Below are positions 50,953 to 60,147 of a stretch of DNA of 64,000 nucleotides, piece by piece. Below the pieces are notes generated by a model. The model worked only from the letters and a program-made list of their open reading frames with translations, made no database searches and had not been told where the DNA came from. Every line of letters starts with the position of its first letter. Position 1 is the stretch's first letter. The position numbers and the translations under genes were made by a program. Source of the stretch: Gp6-AA40 sp963772955. Lineage in GTDB: Bacteria; Acidobacteriota; Vicinamibacteria; Vicinamibacterales; UBA2999. The stretch spans positions 1,302,001 to 1,366,000 of the forward strand of contig CAVYZF010000009.1 in NCBI GenBank assembly GCA_963772955.1. The letters run 5' to 3'.

Positions 50953-53226
50953 ATGAAGCGATTCGCGATTCTTGGCAATCACCTGCCGCGCCAGTGTGGT
51001 ATTGCCACCTTTACCTCCCACCTCTCTGACGAGCTGGCGAAGGAACGCCCCGACGCGGACGTCTTCGTCCTCGCCATGAACGATGCCGGCCGACGGCATG
51101 CGTATCCGCCCCGTGTCCGCTTCGAAATTGCCGAAAGTGATCTCGGTGCGTATCGGCGGGCCGCCGATTTCCTGAACGTCAACCAGGTGGGCGTGCTGTC
51201 CGTTCAACATGAGTACGGCATCTTCGGCGGCAAGGCGGGCGCCCATCTGCTCACGCTGCTGCGCGAGCTTCGGATGCCGATCGTGACCACGCTTCACACC
51301 GTGCTGTCCACTCCGAATTCAGCGCAGCGCGCGGTCATCGAAGAACTGGCCCGGCTGTCGGATCGTCTCGTCGTCATGAGCGCATCGGGCGCGGATCTGC
51401 TCGCGCGCGTGCATCGCATCCCTGACGAGCAGATCGATCTGATTCCTCACGGTATCCCGCACGTCGCTGTCGACTCCGAGAGCAAGACCAGGCTCGGCGT
51501 GAGCGGAAGAACTGTGATTCTGACGTTCGGTCTCTTATCGCGGGACAAGGGTATCGAACATGTTATCGACGCGCTGCCGGCGATCGTCGCGGCACATCCC
51601 GACGTGATCTACGTCGTTCTCGGTGCCACGCATCCGCATGTGATCGAGCACGAGGGAGAAGCCTATCGCTTGATGCTCGAGACGCGCGCGCAGCAGTTGG
51701 GTGTGGCAGCGAACATCATCTTTCACAACCGGTTCGTCAGTCAGGACGAGCTGAACGAGTTCCTGTCGGCTACGGACATCTACGTCACTCCCTACCTCCA
51801 GATGGAGCAGATCACGTCGGGCACCCTGGCCTATGCCGTCGGAGCGGGAAAGGCCGTGATCTCGACTCCCTATGTGTACGCGCGGGAGTTGCTCTCGGAT
51901 GGTCGAGGCCTGCTGGTGCCGCCAAAGGATTCAGCCGCGATTGCGCGGGAGGTGATCGGGCTGGTCAGCGACGACGATCGGAGGCGCGCCATGTGTGTGC
52001 GGGCGGCAGCCTATGGCGTGGGAATGACCTGGCCCGCTGTCGTCGGACGCTACGAGAAAAGTTTCGCGCGTGCGCAAACCGAGCACACGCGTCGTCGTCG
52101 CACGGCGTTGGTCGCGCAGACGCTGGCCACGCGGTCGGGCGGGTTGCCCGACATGAGCCTGAAGCACGTGCAGGCCATGACCGACGATACCGGGATGCTC
52201 CAACACGCGATCTTCAGCATCCCTCGCTACGATGATGGCTACTGCCTGGATGACAACGCGCGCGCGCTGCTGCTCATGGCACTCCTCGAGGAAGGCGGTT
52301 CCGACGATCCGGCCATGGTGCGCGCACTCGCCTCACGCTACCTCGCGTTTGTCAGCCACGCCTTCAACCGTGCGTCCGGACGCTTTCGCAATTTTCTGTC
52401 TTACTCACGGCAGTGGCTCGAGCCCTGCGGGTCGGAGGATAGTCACGGGCGCGCGTTATGGGCGCTGGGCACCGTCGTGGGTCGCGCCAGTAATCCAGGC
52501 CTGCATAGTCTTGCGGGCGATTTGTTCCACCCCGCATTGCCGGCAGTGAGCACATTCACCAGCCCACGTGCCTGGGCGTATGCGCTGCTTGGCATCGACG
52601 AGTACTTGCGGGCGTTTCAGGGCGACACGACAGTCGAAGCGAAGCGTGTCGAACTGGCGGAGCGTCTGTTCAGTCTTCTGCAGCGGACGAAACGTGACGA
52701 CTGGCCATGGTTCGAAGACTCGGTGACATATTGCAACGGCCGCTTGTCCCAGGCACTGATCATCTCGGGTCAGCGGATGCATCGCACCGACATGCTCGAG
52801 GCCGGGATGCGCTCACTCGACTGGCTCATGTCGGTGCAGTCGTCTCCCGACAGGCAGTTTGCGGCCATCGGGTCGAATGGGTTTTACGCCCGCGGCGCGC
52901 CACCCGCGGCTTTCGATCAGCAGCCCGTCGAGGCGTGCGCGACCGTGTCGGCGTGTCTGGACGCGTACCGCGTCTACGACGACAGCCGATGGCTGACCCA
53001 TGCGCGATGGGTGTTCAACTGGTTCCTGGGCGAGAACCATCTGCAGCAGTGGCTGTTCGACCCTTCGACTGGCGGCTGTCGCGATGGGTTGCACATCGAT
53101 CGCGCGAATCAGAACCAGGGTGCCGAATCAACGCTGTCGTTTCTGCTCGCGTTGCATGAGTTGCGCACCGTCGCGGCGCTGGAGGTGCTCGGCGGGCGAG
53201 CACGGGAACTGCAACCAACATTATGA
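50953..53226 (+). CDS. GT4 glycosyltransferase fused to an alpha/alpha-barrel-like C-terminal domain
   Basis: A 757-aa protein. Residues about 1-390 form a GT-B glycosyltransferase: FAILGNHLPRQCGIATFTSH, LSVQHEYGIFGGKAGAHLLT, RTVILTFGLLSRDKGIEHVI and TPYLQMEQITSGTLAYAVGA, with the retaining-family E(x7)E-type segment just before RELLSDGRGLLVPP. From about 430 onwards the chain is a helical domain (YDDGYCLDDNARALLLMALL, FRNFLSYSRQWLEPCGSEDS, YCNGRLSQALIISGQRMHRT) recalling an alpha/alpha toroid such as those of glycoside hydrolases. It overlaps the GH130 gene by ATGA. Together they suggest synthesis or turnover of a mannoside. Confidence 0.85.
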   Translation: MKRFAILGNHLPRQCGIATFTSHLSDELAKERPDADVFVLAMNDAGRRHAYPPRVRFEIAESDLGAYRRAADFLNVNQVGVLSVQHEYGIFGGKAGAHLLTLLRELRMPIVTTLHTVLSTPNSAQRAVIEELARLSDRLVVMSASGADLLARVHRIPDEQIDLIPHGIPHVAVDSESKTRLGVSGRTVILTFGLLSRDKGIEHVIDALPAIVAAHPDVIYVVLGATHPHVIEHEGEAYRLMLETRAQQLGVAANIIFHNRFVSQDELNEFLSATDIYVTPYLQMEQITSGTLAYAVGAGKAVISTPYVYARELLSDGRGLLVPPKDSAAIAREVIGLVSDDDRRRAMCVRAAAYGVGMTWPAVVGRYEKSFARAQTEHTRRRRTALVAQTLATRSGGLPDMSLKHVQAMTDDTGMLQHAIFSIPRYDDGYCLDDNARALLLMALLEEGGSDDPAMVRALASRYLAFVSHAFNRASGRFRNFLSYSRQWLEPCGSEDSHGRALWALGTVVGRASNPGLHSLAGDLFHPALPAVSTFTSPRAWAYALLGIDEYLRAFQGDTTVEAKRVELAERLFSLLQRTKRDDWPWFEDSVTYCNGRLSQALIISGQRMHRTDMLEAGMRSLDWLMSVQSSPDRQFAAIGSNGFYARGAPPAAFDQQPVEACATVSACLDAYRVYDDSRWLTHARWVFNWFLGENHLQQWLFDPSTGGCRDGLHIDRANQNQGAESTLSFLLALHELRTVAALEVLGGRARELQPTL

Positions 53227-54194
53227 CGTCGCCACGGTACGAGATTCTCTTTCATCGACACCACGCGAACCCGATCCTGACTGCGGCCGACTGGCCGTAT
53301 CCGGCACACACCGTGTTCAACCCGGGGGCGACGCGCCTTCGCGACGGCACGACGTTGCTCTTGTGCAGGGTTGAGGACCGGCGAGGCCACTCGCATCTGT
53401 GCGCGGCCCGATCGGAGAACGGGGTCGACGGCTGGACGATCGACAAGGCGCCGACGCTGCGCCCCGACCCCGAAGGGCATCCAGAGGAACTATGGGGCAT
53501 CGAAGACCCGCGCATCACCTTTGTCGAGGAGCTCGATCGGTACGTGGTGTCCTACACCGCGTTCAGTCGAGGAGGGCCCGGCGTGGCGCTGGCGTTGACG
53601 GATGACTTCCGCCATTTCGAGCGCCTCGGGCTCGTCATGCAGCCGGATGACAAGGATGCAGCGTTGTTGCCCAGGCGCTTCAACGGCCTCTTCGCGTTGC
53701 TCCATCGACCGTTGACCGATACCGGGGCGCATGTCTGGATCTCGTACTCACCGGACCTGCGGAACTGGGGGGGGCACAAGCTCGTGCTGCCCGCTCGCCG
53801 CGGCGCGTGGTGGGATGCAAACCGCGTCGGCTTGTCGCCACCGCTGATCGAGACCGAGCGCGGGTGGCTCATGCTGTATCACGGTGTCCGGCGAACTGCC
53901 GCCGGCGTGCTGTATCGCCTGGGCGTTGCGCTGTTGGACCTCGAGACCGCCGAGCACTGTCTCCTCCGCGGCGATTCCTGGATCTTCGGCCCCGAGGCGC
54001 CCTACGAACGCGAAGGCGACGTTGGCTATGTCGTCTTCCCCTGTGGCTACACCCTGGGCCCGGATGGTGATGCCATCAATCTGTATTACGGCGCCGCCGA
54101 CACCAGCATCGCGCTGGCAACGGGCAGTGTCAGTCAACTGCTCGACTGGCTGGATCGGCACGGCACACCGGGTAGCGATGCGCTCAAAAGCTAG
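53223..54194 (+). CDS. GH130-family beta-mannoside phosphorylase/glycosidase
   Basis: A 323-aa five-bladed propeller enzyme: HHANPILTAADWPYPAHTVF, NPGATRLRDGTTLLLCRVED, EELWGIEDPRITFVEELDRY, WDANRVGLSPPLIETERGWL, MLYHGVRRTAAGVLYRLGVA, VVFPCGYTLGPDGDAINLYY, GAADTSIALA. The IEDPRI motif carries the catalytic Asp of GH130, and YGAADTSIALA is the usual C-terminal signature. GH130 enzymes phosphorolyse or hydrolyse beta-1,4- or beta-1,2-mannosides in the cytoplasm. No signal peptide. Coupled to the GT4 gene. Confidence 0.88.
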   Translation: MTSPRYEILFHRHHANPILTAADWPYPAHTVFNPGATRLRDGTTLLLCRVEDRRGHSHLCAARSENGVDGWTIDKAPTLRPDPEGHPEELWGIEDPRITFVEELDRYVVSYTAFSRGGPGVALALTDDFRHFERLGLVMQPDDKDAALLPRRFNGLFALLHRPLTDTGAHVWISYSPDLRNWGGHKLVLPARRGAWWDANRVGLSPPLIETERGWLMLYHGVRRTAAGVLYRLGVALLDLETAEHCLLRGDSWIFGPEAPYEREGDVGYVVFPCGYTLGPDGDAINLYYGAADTSIALATGSVSQLLDWLDRHGTPGSDALKS

Positions 54195-54390
54195 CCGGCT
54201 CGCGCTTCATCGCGCACGTGCTGTCTCGCAACTCGTTACAACGGCACGCTTACGATCAACAGCTCCCTGCTGAGCGTCGTCCTCCACGACGGAGTTCGCC
54301 AATGAATCTCTCATCGGCTGTGTGCTGTCGAGGACAGACACGCACAACCGACCGTGTCAGGCTGGACGTGGTGAAACCAGGGAGTCCTTC

Positions 54391-55077
54391 ATGAACAGTA
54401 CGCACGCTCTTGTCGTGGTGGTGAGCCTCATAGTCAGTGCACAGGTCGTATCCGCTCAGGAGTTATCGCGCTATCGCGCCTACGCGCTCGAGAGCAGCGT
54501 CGAGTCGGTCGTCGCGACGATCGGCGCCCGCGCGCCAGCGGCGCAGACGCTTCACGAGCGGCCGGCAACAATTCAGCAGCTGGAATGGCGGGCGCCATAC
54601 GGGAGTCCTGGAAACGGCGTGTCTGCCGATCCGGTTCGAGACGTCGCGTTTTCGTTTGTCAACGACGCGTTGTACCAAGTGCTCGTCACCTACGACCGCG
54701 ACCGGACAGCGGGCCTGACGAACAGCGACATCATCGAGTCTCTTTCGTCTTCCTATGGCCCGCCGGTACTCAAATCGGCAATCATGCGAACCGATCTTTC
54801 GTCCGACGCACTCGCCGACTTGACGGTGCTTGCACAATGGAGCGACGCAGCCACGTCGCTGACACTCCTCCGCGACACATACACGCCAGACTTTCAGCTG
54901 ATCCTGGTGTCGAAGGTGTTGAGCGCGAAGGCCCGAAGCGCGATTCGTGAGGCCATCAGGCTGGATGCGCTTGAGGCGCCACAACGAGAGTTGGAACAAC
55001 GCAAGAAGGATGTCGCCGAGGCGAGCGCGACGCGCGACAAGAACCGCACCGAGAACAAGGCCGCCTTTCGCCCCTGA
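54391..55077 (+). CDS. Secreted protein of unknown function
   Basis: A 228-aa protein with a signal peptide (MNSTHALVVVVSLIVSAQVV). The mature part reads LSRYRAYALESSVESVVATI, RPATIQQLEWRAPY, DVAFSFVNDALYQVLVTYDR, TNSDIIESLSSSYGPPVLKS and SLTLLRDTYTPDFQLILVSK, and ends in a long charged helix (EAPQRELEQRKKDVAEASAT). It resembles secreted proteins that hold one small alpha/beta domain with a C-terminal coiled coil. No family name known to me. The gap before it (54195-54390) shows no other feature. Confidence 0.75.
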   Translation: MNSTHALVVVVSLIVSAQVVSAQELSRYRAYALESSVESVVATIGARAPAAQTLHERPATIQQLEWRAPYGSPGNGVSADPVRDVAFSFVNDALYQVLVTYDRDRTAGLTNSDIIESLSSSYGPPVLKSAIMRTDLSSDALADLTVLAQWSDAATSLTLLRDTYTPDFQLILVSKVLSAKARSAIREAIRLDALEAPQRELEQRKKDVAEASATRDKNRTENKAAFRP

Positions 55078-55084
55078 AGAGCCC

Positions 55085-55351
55085 TCAGCTGCCAGCGTGC
55101 GCAGCCCCGGAACGGAATCTCCGAAGCAGCCAGAACACGCCAGTTCCGGCTGTTTCCCAGGCATCGGTCTTGTCGGCGCCGGCAAGCGACATCAGCCCGG
55201 CCAGGGCGATGGCCTTGTTGCGCTCGCCGGCCATGATGCTGAGAGCCGAGCCGTCGCCGAGGCTGCACCGCACGTTCCAGCTATAGCCCGTCGGGCTCAG
55301 GATGAAGTCGCCGCCCGGCGGGTTGGCTGTCAGAGTGTCTCGTCTAAACAT
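55085..55351 (-). CDS. Small hypothetical protein, overlapping the membrane protein before it
   Basis: An 88-aa reading frame: NPPGGDFILSPTGYSWNVRC, SLGDGSALSIMAGERNKAIA, LAGLMSLAGADKTDAWETAG. It starts inside the last codons of the gene at 55344-55499 (ATG overlaps its stop region by eight bases), an arrangement typical of coupled translation. No family recognised; the sequence is compatible with a compact soluble domain. Confidence 0.45.
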   Translation of the reverse strand: MFRRDTLTANPPGGDFILSPTGYSWNVRCSLGDGSALSIMAGERNKAIALAGLMSLAGADKTDAWETAGTGVFWLLRRFRSGAAHAGS

Positions 55352-55499
55352 CGTTCAACGATGACGTGGAGTTGCGATGCTCGACGATCCATTGCGTGCT
55401 CATCCGGCCTAGACTGGCGTCGCGAGCATAGCGGGAGCCCCGTGCCCTGTAGAGGAGCATCGCGGCAGTCAGCACGACAAAAAGCCCGATCATGATCAT
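55344..55499 (-). CDS. 51-aa membrane protein
   Basis: A short frame with one N-terminal membrane helix (MIMIGLFVVLTAAMLLYRAR) and a basic, polar tail (GSRYARDASLGRMSTQWIVE, HRNSTSSLNDV). It ends inside the start of the 88-aa frame. The ATG-ATC-ATG start gives two possible initiation codons. Hydrophobicity pattern and coupling to the next frame are the only support. Confidence 0.45.
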   Translation of the reverse strand: MIMIGLFVVLTAAMLLYRARGSRYARDASLGRMSTQWIVEHRNSTSSLNDV

Positions 55500-55534
55500 G
55501 TGAGCGATTGTCCCAGATTTGCCAGTGAGGCGGA

Positions 55535-55735
55535 CTATCGTCGGTTTTCGTTGATGCTCTCGCTCATCGTCTGCTGCGGGTCATTCCACAAGAGAAGGAC
55601 CGCAAGCGGCGGGAGCAGGCCGAGCGCGGCCACAAAGATCACGCCTTTCCAGGGCAAATTCAGGGCGACCGCACTGACGACTGCGAGCGCTATCCACACC
55701 CCACACAACGTCATCTTAATTCGTTGGAGCTTCAT
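55535..55735 (-). CDS. Small two-helix membrane protein
   Basis: A 66-aa protein with two membrane helices (MTLCGVWIALAVVSAVALNL, VIFVAALGLLPPLAVLLLW) and a C-terminal NDPQQTMSESINENRR. The NDPxQTMSESI ending is a pattern I recall from small membrane proteins of this lineage. Probably first of three small minus-strand genes (55735 to 55085). Confidence 0.6.
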   Translation of the reverse strand: MKLQRIKMTLCGVWIALAVVSAVALNLPWKGVIFVAALGLLPPLAVLLLWNDPQQTMSESINENRR

Positions 55736-55863
55736 GTCTGGAGCATACGGCTGGGGTCATTCGCCGTCTGTTCAATAGTGCACGTCGCGTGGCGATCAAA
55801 CCCGCACTAGAATCTCGTTCCGGCCCGCTCCGCACATCCGGTTTGCGGTCGGAGCCGTAGAAC

Positions 55864-56451
55864 GTGACAAGGGACTCTCACCTGCACGCCACAGCTCTCG
55901 GCGCGACAACGGCTGACGCAGACCTGCGCCTGGTTGGTCGACTGGCATCTGGCGACCTGGATGCCGCAGGTGAGCTCTACGATCGGCACGCGGGCAAGGT
56001 GCTCGCCCTCGCGCGGCGAATCCTGCGCGATGACGGCGATGCCGAAGACGTGGTGCAGGAAGTGTTCTCGCAAGCGTGGCGCACCGCGCCACGCTTCGAG
56101 CCCGGTCGCGGATCGGTGGCCGGCTGGCTCCTGATGATCGCGCGCACGCGGTCGATCGATCGGCTGCGCGCGAAGCAGGCGCGACCCGACACGACTGGCG
56201 ACGTCCTGCTCGAGACGATGCCCGGCAACACCGTCGCGCCGTCGGAGCAGGCGATCGCGAACGAGCAATGCGCGCGCATTCGTCAGGAACTCGGGACGCT
56301 GCCCGCCGAGCAACGGACCGCGCTCGAACTGGCGTATTTCGAAGGGCTCTCGCAGTCCGAGATCGCCGAGCGATTGGCGGCACCGCTCGGCACGATCAAG
56401 ACTCGTATCCGAACCGCGCTCACGACCCTGCGCCGGAGCCTGCGGCCATGA
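55864..56451 (+). CDS. ECF-type RNA polymerase sigma factor
   Basis: A 195-aa sigma-70-family factor with region 2 (GELYDRHAGKVLALARRILR, DDGDAEDVVQEVFSQAWRTA, GWLLMIARTRSIDRLRAKQA) and region 4 (LGTLPAEQRTALELAYFEGL, SQSEIAERLAAPLGTIKTRI, RTALTTLRRSLRP). It directs RNA polymerase to a stress or envelope regulon. The GTG start is supported by a sensible N-terminus. The stop overlaps the anti-sigma start (ATGA). Region 1 is short and no C-terminal extension is present. Confidence 0.92.
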   Translation: MTRDSHLHATALGATTADADLRLVGRLASGDLDAAGELYDRHAGKVLALARRILRDDGDAEDVVQEVFSQAWRTAPRFEPGRGSVAGWLLMIARTRSIDRLRAKQARPDTTGDVLLETMPGNTVAPSEQAIANEQCARIRQELGTLPAEQRTALELAYFEGLSQSEIAERLAAPLGTIKTRIRTALTTLRRSLRP

Positions 56452-57278
56452 CCATGGATCGCCACGACTCGATCGGCGCGATGCTCGACGAATACGCCCT
56501 GGGACAACTGTCGCAGGACGAACGCCGCGACGTGGAAACCCACGTCCGCGAATGCGACGTGTGCGCCGCTGACCTGCGCGAGCTGACGGTCGTGATGGAG
56601 GGACTCGCGCACTCGCCCGATCCGGTAGCACTGCCGCCAGCGCTCAAGCAGCGCGTCCTCGCGTCGCTCGCAACGCAGCCGCAGGAGCCGCGCCGTGCCA
56701 CGGCCGACTCGAACGTCGTCGCGATGCCGCCAAAGGGCGTGAAGATCCGGCGCGGTCTGCATCCCGCATGGCTCGCCGCCGCGGCGGTCGTCATCCTCGG
56801 GCTCGCTGTCGCGCTCTATTCGTCCGACGCGACTCGTCGTCTGCTCGTGGACGATGTGCAAGAGGCTCAGGCAGAAGCAGGAGACCTCCGTCGCCGACTC
56901 GATCAGTACGCGGGACAGGCCGATCTCGCGGTCTCGATCCTCACCGCGAGCGACATGCAACCGATCGCGATGAGCGGAAAAGCAGACGCGACGGCATCAA
57001 CTGCGCGTGCGTACTGGAGTCCGACTCGCGGACTGCTCATTGTCGCCAACGATCTTCCCGTGCCGCCGCCTGGGCGTATCTATCAGGTCTGGGTGATCGG
57101 GGGAGGGAAGCCGTTCAGCGCCGGACTGCTCGGCGAGCAGGGCGCAGGACGCGGCATGCTGATCGCCGCGCCGCCGAGCGGCGTAGCTCCGGGGTCAGTC
57201 ACCGTCGCCGTGACCGACGAACCGCCAGGAGGATTGCCTGCACCGAGCGGAGCGATCCGTCTGGCAGGCTCGATCTAG
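56448..57278 (+). CDS. Anti-sigma factor with zinc finger and RskA-like C-terminal domain
   Basis: A 276-aa membrane protein. Residues 1-80 form a zinc-binding anti-sigma domain with H32-x3-C36-x2-C39 (THVRECDVCAADLRELTVVM). A membrane helix lies at about 103-122 (PAWLAAAAVVILGLAVALYS). The outer part has the RskA/anti-sigma-K pattern (YWSPTRGLLIVANDLPVPPP, GRIYQVWVIGGGKPFSAGLL, VTVAVTDEPPGGLPAPSGAI). It binds the co-encoded sigma factor and releases it on an envelope signal. Its stop overlaps the convergent esterase stop by four bases. Confidence 0.9.
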   Translation: MTMDRHDSIGAMLDEYALGQLSQDERRDVETHVRECDVCAADLRELTVVMEGLAHSPDPVALPPALKQRVLASLATQPQEPRRATADSNVVAMPPKGVKIRRGLHPAWLAAAAVVILGLAVALYSSDATRRLLVDDVQEAQAEAGDLRRRLDQYAGQADLAVSILTASDMQPIAMSGKADATASTARAYWSPTRGLLIVANDLPVPPPGRIYQVWVIGGGKPFSAGLLGEQGAGRGMLIAAPPSGVAPGSVTVAVTDEPPGGLPAPSGAIRLAGSI

Positions 57279-58507
57279 CGCTTCAGGCCCAGTGCGTCGA
57301 ATACCGCGTCGGTGACGACATTCGATGCGGCGCGCGGTGGCCGTCCGCCATTCACAGCACCGCCCGATTGGTACGTGAAGTAGTTTTTGGCGAACCCGAT
57401 GGCGAGTCGTCTCGCCGGATCGGCGTAGCCGAATGAACCGCCTCCGCCGACGTGGCCGAATGCTTCCTCCGATGCCAGCGGCCCGGTATCGCGGCCACGT
57501 CGATAGCCAAGCGAGCGCCTCGCTCGGATCCAGTACACCTCGTCCCACTCGTAACTCTGGAGCTCGATGCCCGCGCGGACACGCGCTTCGGGCAGAACGC
57601 GCACGCCATCGAGCTCACCCCAGTTGGCGAGCATCGCGTAGTGACGCGCCAGCCCGCGCGCGCTCATGATGCCGCCTGAGCCCGGGATGGACGCCTGCTG
57701 GACGTCGCGCCGATTGAAAACTTTCGCGACGTACGAGCCGGCCGGCTCGCCAACCATCCGCGCGTCGTAGTCGGCTGGCGCGGGCGGGGCGTCGGTAAGG
57801 ACGGCGACGCGGTGCAGCTCACGATCGGGCACGCCCAGGTAAACACCATTGATCCCGAGTGGCTTGCAGACCTCGTCCTGCAGGAACTGGGCAATCGTGC
57901 GGCCGTCCACGCGTCGCAGGATCTCGCCGTTGATATATCCGAAGTTGAGCGAGTGATAAGCCGTGCGCTGGCCGATCGGATACAGCGGCTTCAGCGCCGC
58001 GATCCCGCGACACATGCGATCCCAGTCGGGCAACCAGTCGGGTGTGTAGCCAACCGGAGTTTGTGGGACGCCAGTCTGGTGCGCCAGCGCATGGCGCAGA
58101 GTGGCGTCGCCCTTGCCGTTCTGTGCGAACTCCGGCCACACCTTCACGATCGGCATGTCGTAACTGAGCTTGTGCTTTTCGACCAGCGCATGCATGCACG
58201 TAGACGTGATGCCCTTCGTCGTGGACGACAGCATGAACATCGTGTCGCCATCGACCGGTGTCTTCTTCGCTTCGTCTGCCATGCCCGCCCATGCGTCCAC
58301 TACCAGCTTGCCGTCCACGTACGCCGCCACCTGCAGACCGATCTCGGGTGTGTCGCGCACAATTGTCTCCAGCACTGCGCGCACCTTGTCGCTGGCGCCG
58401 GTGCGAGAGGTCTGCGCCGCTTCGCCCCGGCGTGCGAACCCGGCTGCCGTCGTCGCGACTGCCACGGCCTCGATCAGCTCGCGTCGAGTCAGCTTTGCGG
58501 AACCCAT
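57275..58507 (-). CDS. Class C beta-lactamase-like serine hydrolase (family VIII esterase type), exported
   Basis: A 410-aa protein with a Tat-like leader (KLTRRELIEAVAVATTAAGF). Catalytic S95-T-T-K98 (FMLSSTTKGI) is the SxxK motif, and Y184-H-S is the tyrosine motif (YHSLNFGYINGEIL). HVGGGGSFGYADPARRLAIG near the C-terminus stands at the KTG-like site. Such proteins are usually esterases; beta-lactam hydrolysis is possible but not implied. The start at 58507 follows GAGGAGGA; the longer open frame to 58666 lacks support. Confidence 0.87.
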   Translation of the reverse strand: MGSAKLTRRELIEAVAVATTAAGFARRGEAAQTSRTGASDKVRAVLETIVRDTPEIGLQVAAYVDGKLVVDAWAGMADEAKKTPVDGDTMFMLSSTTKGITSTCMHALVEKHKLSYDMPIVKVWPEFAQNGKGDATLRHALAHQTGVPQTPVGYTPDWLPDWDRMCRGIAALKPLYPIGQRTAYHSLNFGYINGEILRRVDGRTIAQFLQDEVCKPLGINGVYLGVPDRELHRVAVLTDAPPAPADYDARMVGEPAGSYVAKVFNRRDVQQASIPGSGGIMSARGLARHYAMLANWGELDGVRVLPEARVRAGIELQSYEWDEVYWIRARRSLGYRRGRDTGPLASEEAFGHVGGGGSFGYADPARRLAIGFAKNYFTYQSGGAVNGGRPPRAASNVVTDAVFDALGLKR

Positions 58508-58689
58508 TTGTTGTCCTCCTCGAATCGTGAGGCCGGGGTGCGCTCTCGTGATGCCGTCGGATGCTACACCGAGACACGCAGTTGTCGATGGAAATGTGGC
58601 GAGCGATAAAGCCGGGCTAAATCCGATCGCATAGCGCCTTCCGTAGAGCGTGCAGAGACGGGTCAATTTGCCCGTTACGGGAGGTGCGT

Positions 58690-60057
58690 GTGGTTCAACG
58701 TCTTCGCCTTGTCTTCTGGGCGTTCATCGTCATCCTCGTCGTCGCGGTCGTCTCGATGCCGGGGTCGGCCTCGAGTCATCGTGAGGCGCCGCTTATCAGC
58801 CAGGATCCGCTGGCAGATAACACCGACGTGTACGCCTTCGTCAGTCCCGCCAGTCCGGACAAGGTCACCTTGATCAGCAACTTCATCCCACTGGAGTTGC
58901 CGGCAAGCGGGCCGAACTTCTGGAAGTTCGACGACAACGTCCTCTACGAAATCATGGTCGACAACAACGCGGACGCGGTCGAGGACATCACGTTCCAATT
59001 CAGGTTTCGCACCGAGGCGCGTAACCCGAACACGTTTCTCTACAACACCGGCGTGATCACGTCACTCGACGATCCGGACTGGAACGTCCGGCAGTTCTAC
59101 TCGGTGACGCGCATCGATGGGCCGCGCCGAACGGGACGTCGAACGGTCCTCGCGGAGGACGTGCCGTCGCCGCCAGTAAACGTTGGCAATCGCTCGCTGC
59201 CGAACTACGACATGGTCGCCGCCGACGCCATTCGATCGCTCGACAACGGCATCACGGTCTTCGCCGGTCAGCGTGACGAAGGCTTCTACGTCAACCTGGG
59301 GGTATTCGATCTCCTGAGCGTGCCGCCGGTCGATTTCAACACGCCGGACTCGACGGCAGGTCTCAATGTGCATTCGATCGCGATCGAAGTGCCGATTCGC
59401 CAGCTGACCGCCAATCGTCGTCGGCCCGAGACGATGAACGATGCGAACGCTGTGATCGGTGTCTGGTCGACGGCGTCGCGTCAGTCGATCACCGTGCGCA
59501 CGCCCGGCAAGCAGCAGGACTTCCTGCAGTACGTGCAGGTGTCGCGACTGGGGCAGCCGCTCGTGAACGAAGTCGTGATTCCGATGGGGGTGAAAGACAC
59601 GTTCAACTCGCTCACGCCTTCGCAAGACGCGGCCGCGCTCCCGTTTGTCCTCGACCCCGAAGTGCCGAAGCTCCTCAAGGGGCTTTTCGGGATCGACTCG
59701 CCGCCAGCGCCGCGCAACGACCTGGTGACGATCTTCCTGAAGGGCATTCCCGGACTGAATCAGCCGCCGAAGGTGAAGCCCTCAGAGATGCTGCGACTGA
59801 ACACGGCCATTCCGCCGTCGGCGTCTCCGAATCCGCTCGGTGTGCTCGGCGGTGACGTCGCGGGGTTCCCGAACGGCCGCAGGGTTGGTGACGATGTGAC
59901 CGATGTGGCGCTGCGAGTCATGGCAGGGGCAACGCCGCTCACACCGCAGTTCAACACCGGCATCAACGCGCAACTCGGCGACGGCGTGGCTGGCAACGAC
60001 GTGCCGTATCTGCCGACGTTCCCGTATCTGGCTTCGCCACAATCGGGGAATCCGTAA
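58690..60057 (+). CDS. DUF4331 family secreted protein
   Basis: A 455-aa protein with a signal peptide (VFWAFIVILVVAVVSMPGSA) and the DUF4331 signature at the mature N-terminus: SSHREAPLISQDPLADNTDV, YAFVSPASPDKVTLISNFIP. Further blocks are YEIMVDNNADAVEDITFQFR, GQRDEGFYVNLGVFDLLSVP, VHSIAIEVPIRQLT and GRRVGDDVTDVALRVMAGAT. GTG at 58690 has GGGAGG 5 bases upstream; a GTG two codons earlier overlaps that site. The family role is unknown. A heptamer repeat array begins 8 bases after the stop. Confidence 0.88.
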   Translation: MVQRLRLVFWAFIVILVVAVVSMPGSASSHREAPLISQDPLADNTDVYAFVSPASPDKVTLISNFIPLELPASGPNFWKFDDNVLYEIMVDNNADAVEDITFQFRFRTEARNPNTFLYNTGVITSLDDPDWNVRQFYSVTRIDGPRRTGRRTVLAEDVPSPPVNVGNRSLPNYDMVAADAIRSLDNGITVFAGQRDEGFYVNLGVFDLLSVPPVDFNTPDSTAGLNVHSIAIEVPIRQLTANRRRPETMNDANAVIGVWSTASRQSITVRTPGKQQDFLQYVQVSRLGQPLVNEVVIPMGVKDTFNSLTPSQDAAALPFVLDPEVPKLLKGLFGIDSPPAPRNDLVTIFLKGIPGLNQPPKVKPSEMLRLNTAIPPSASPNPLGVLGGDVAGFPNGRRVGDDVTDVALRVMAGATPLTPQFNTGINAQLGDGVAGNDVPYLPTFPYLASPQSGNP

Positions 60058-60065
60058 ACCGGTTC

Positions 60066-60121
60066 GTGGTTGGTGGTTGGTGGGTAGTGGTTGGTCCGGG
60101 GTCCGGGGGTCGGAGTCCGGG
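60066..60121. repeat. Tandem array of eight 7-base units
   Basis: Four units of GTGGTTG type (third one GTGGGTA) pass in the same register into four of GTCCGGG type (third one GGTCGGA). Fifty-six bases with a strict period of seven. Confidence 0.8.
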
Positions 60122-60147
60122 CCACCACGCTCGAAATCGAGGCAGTC

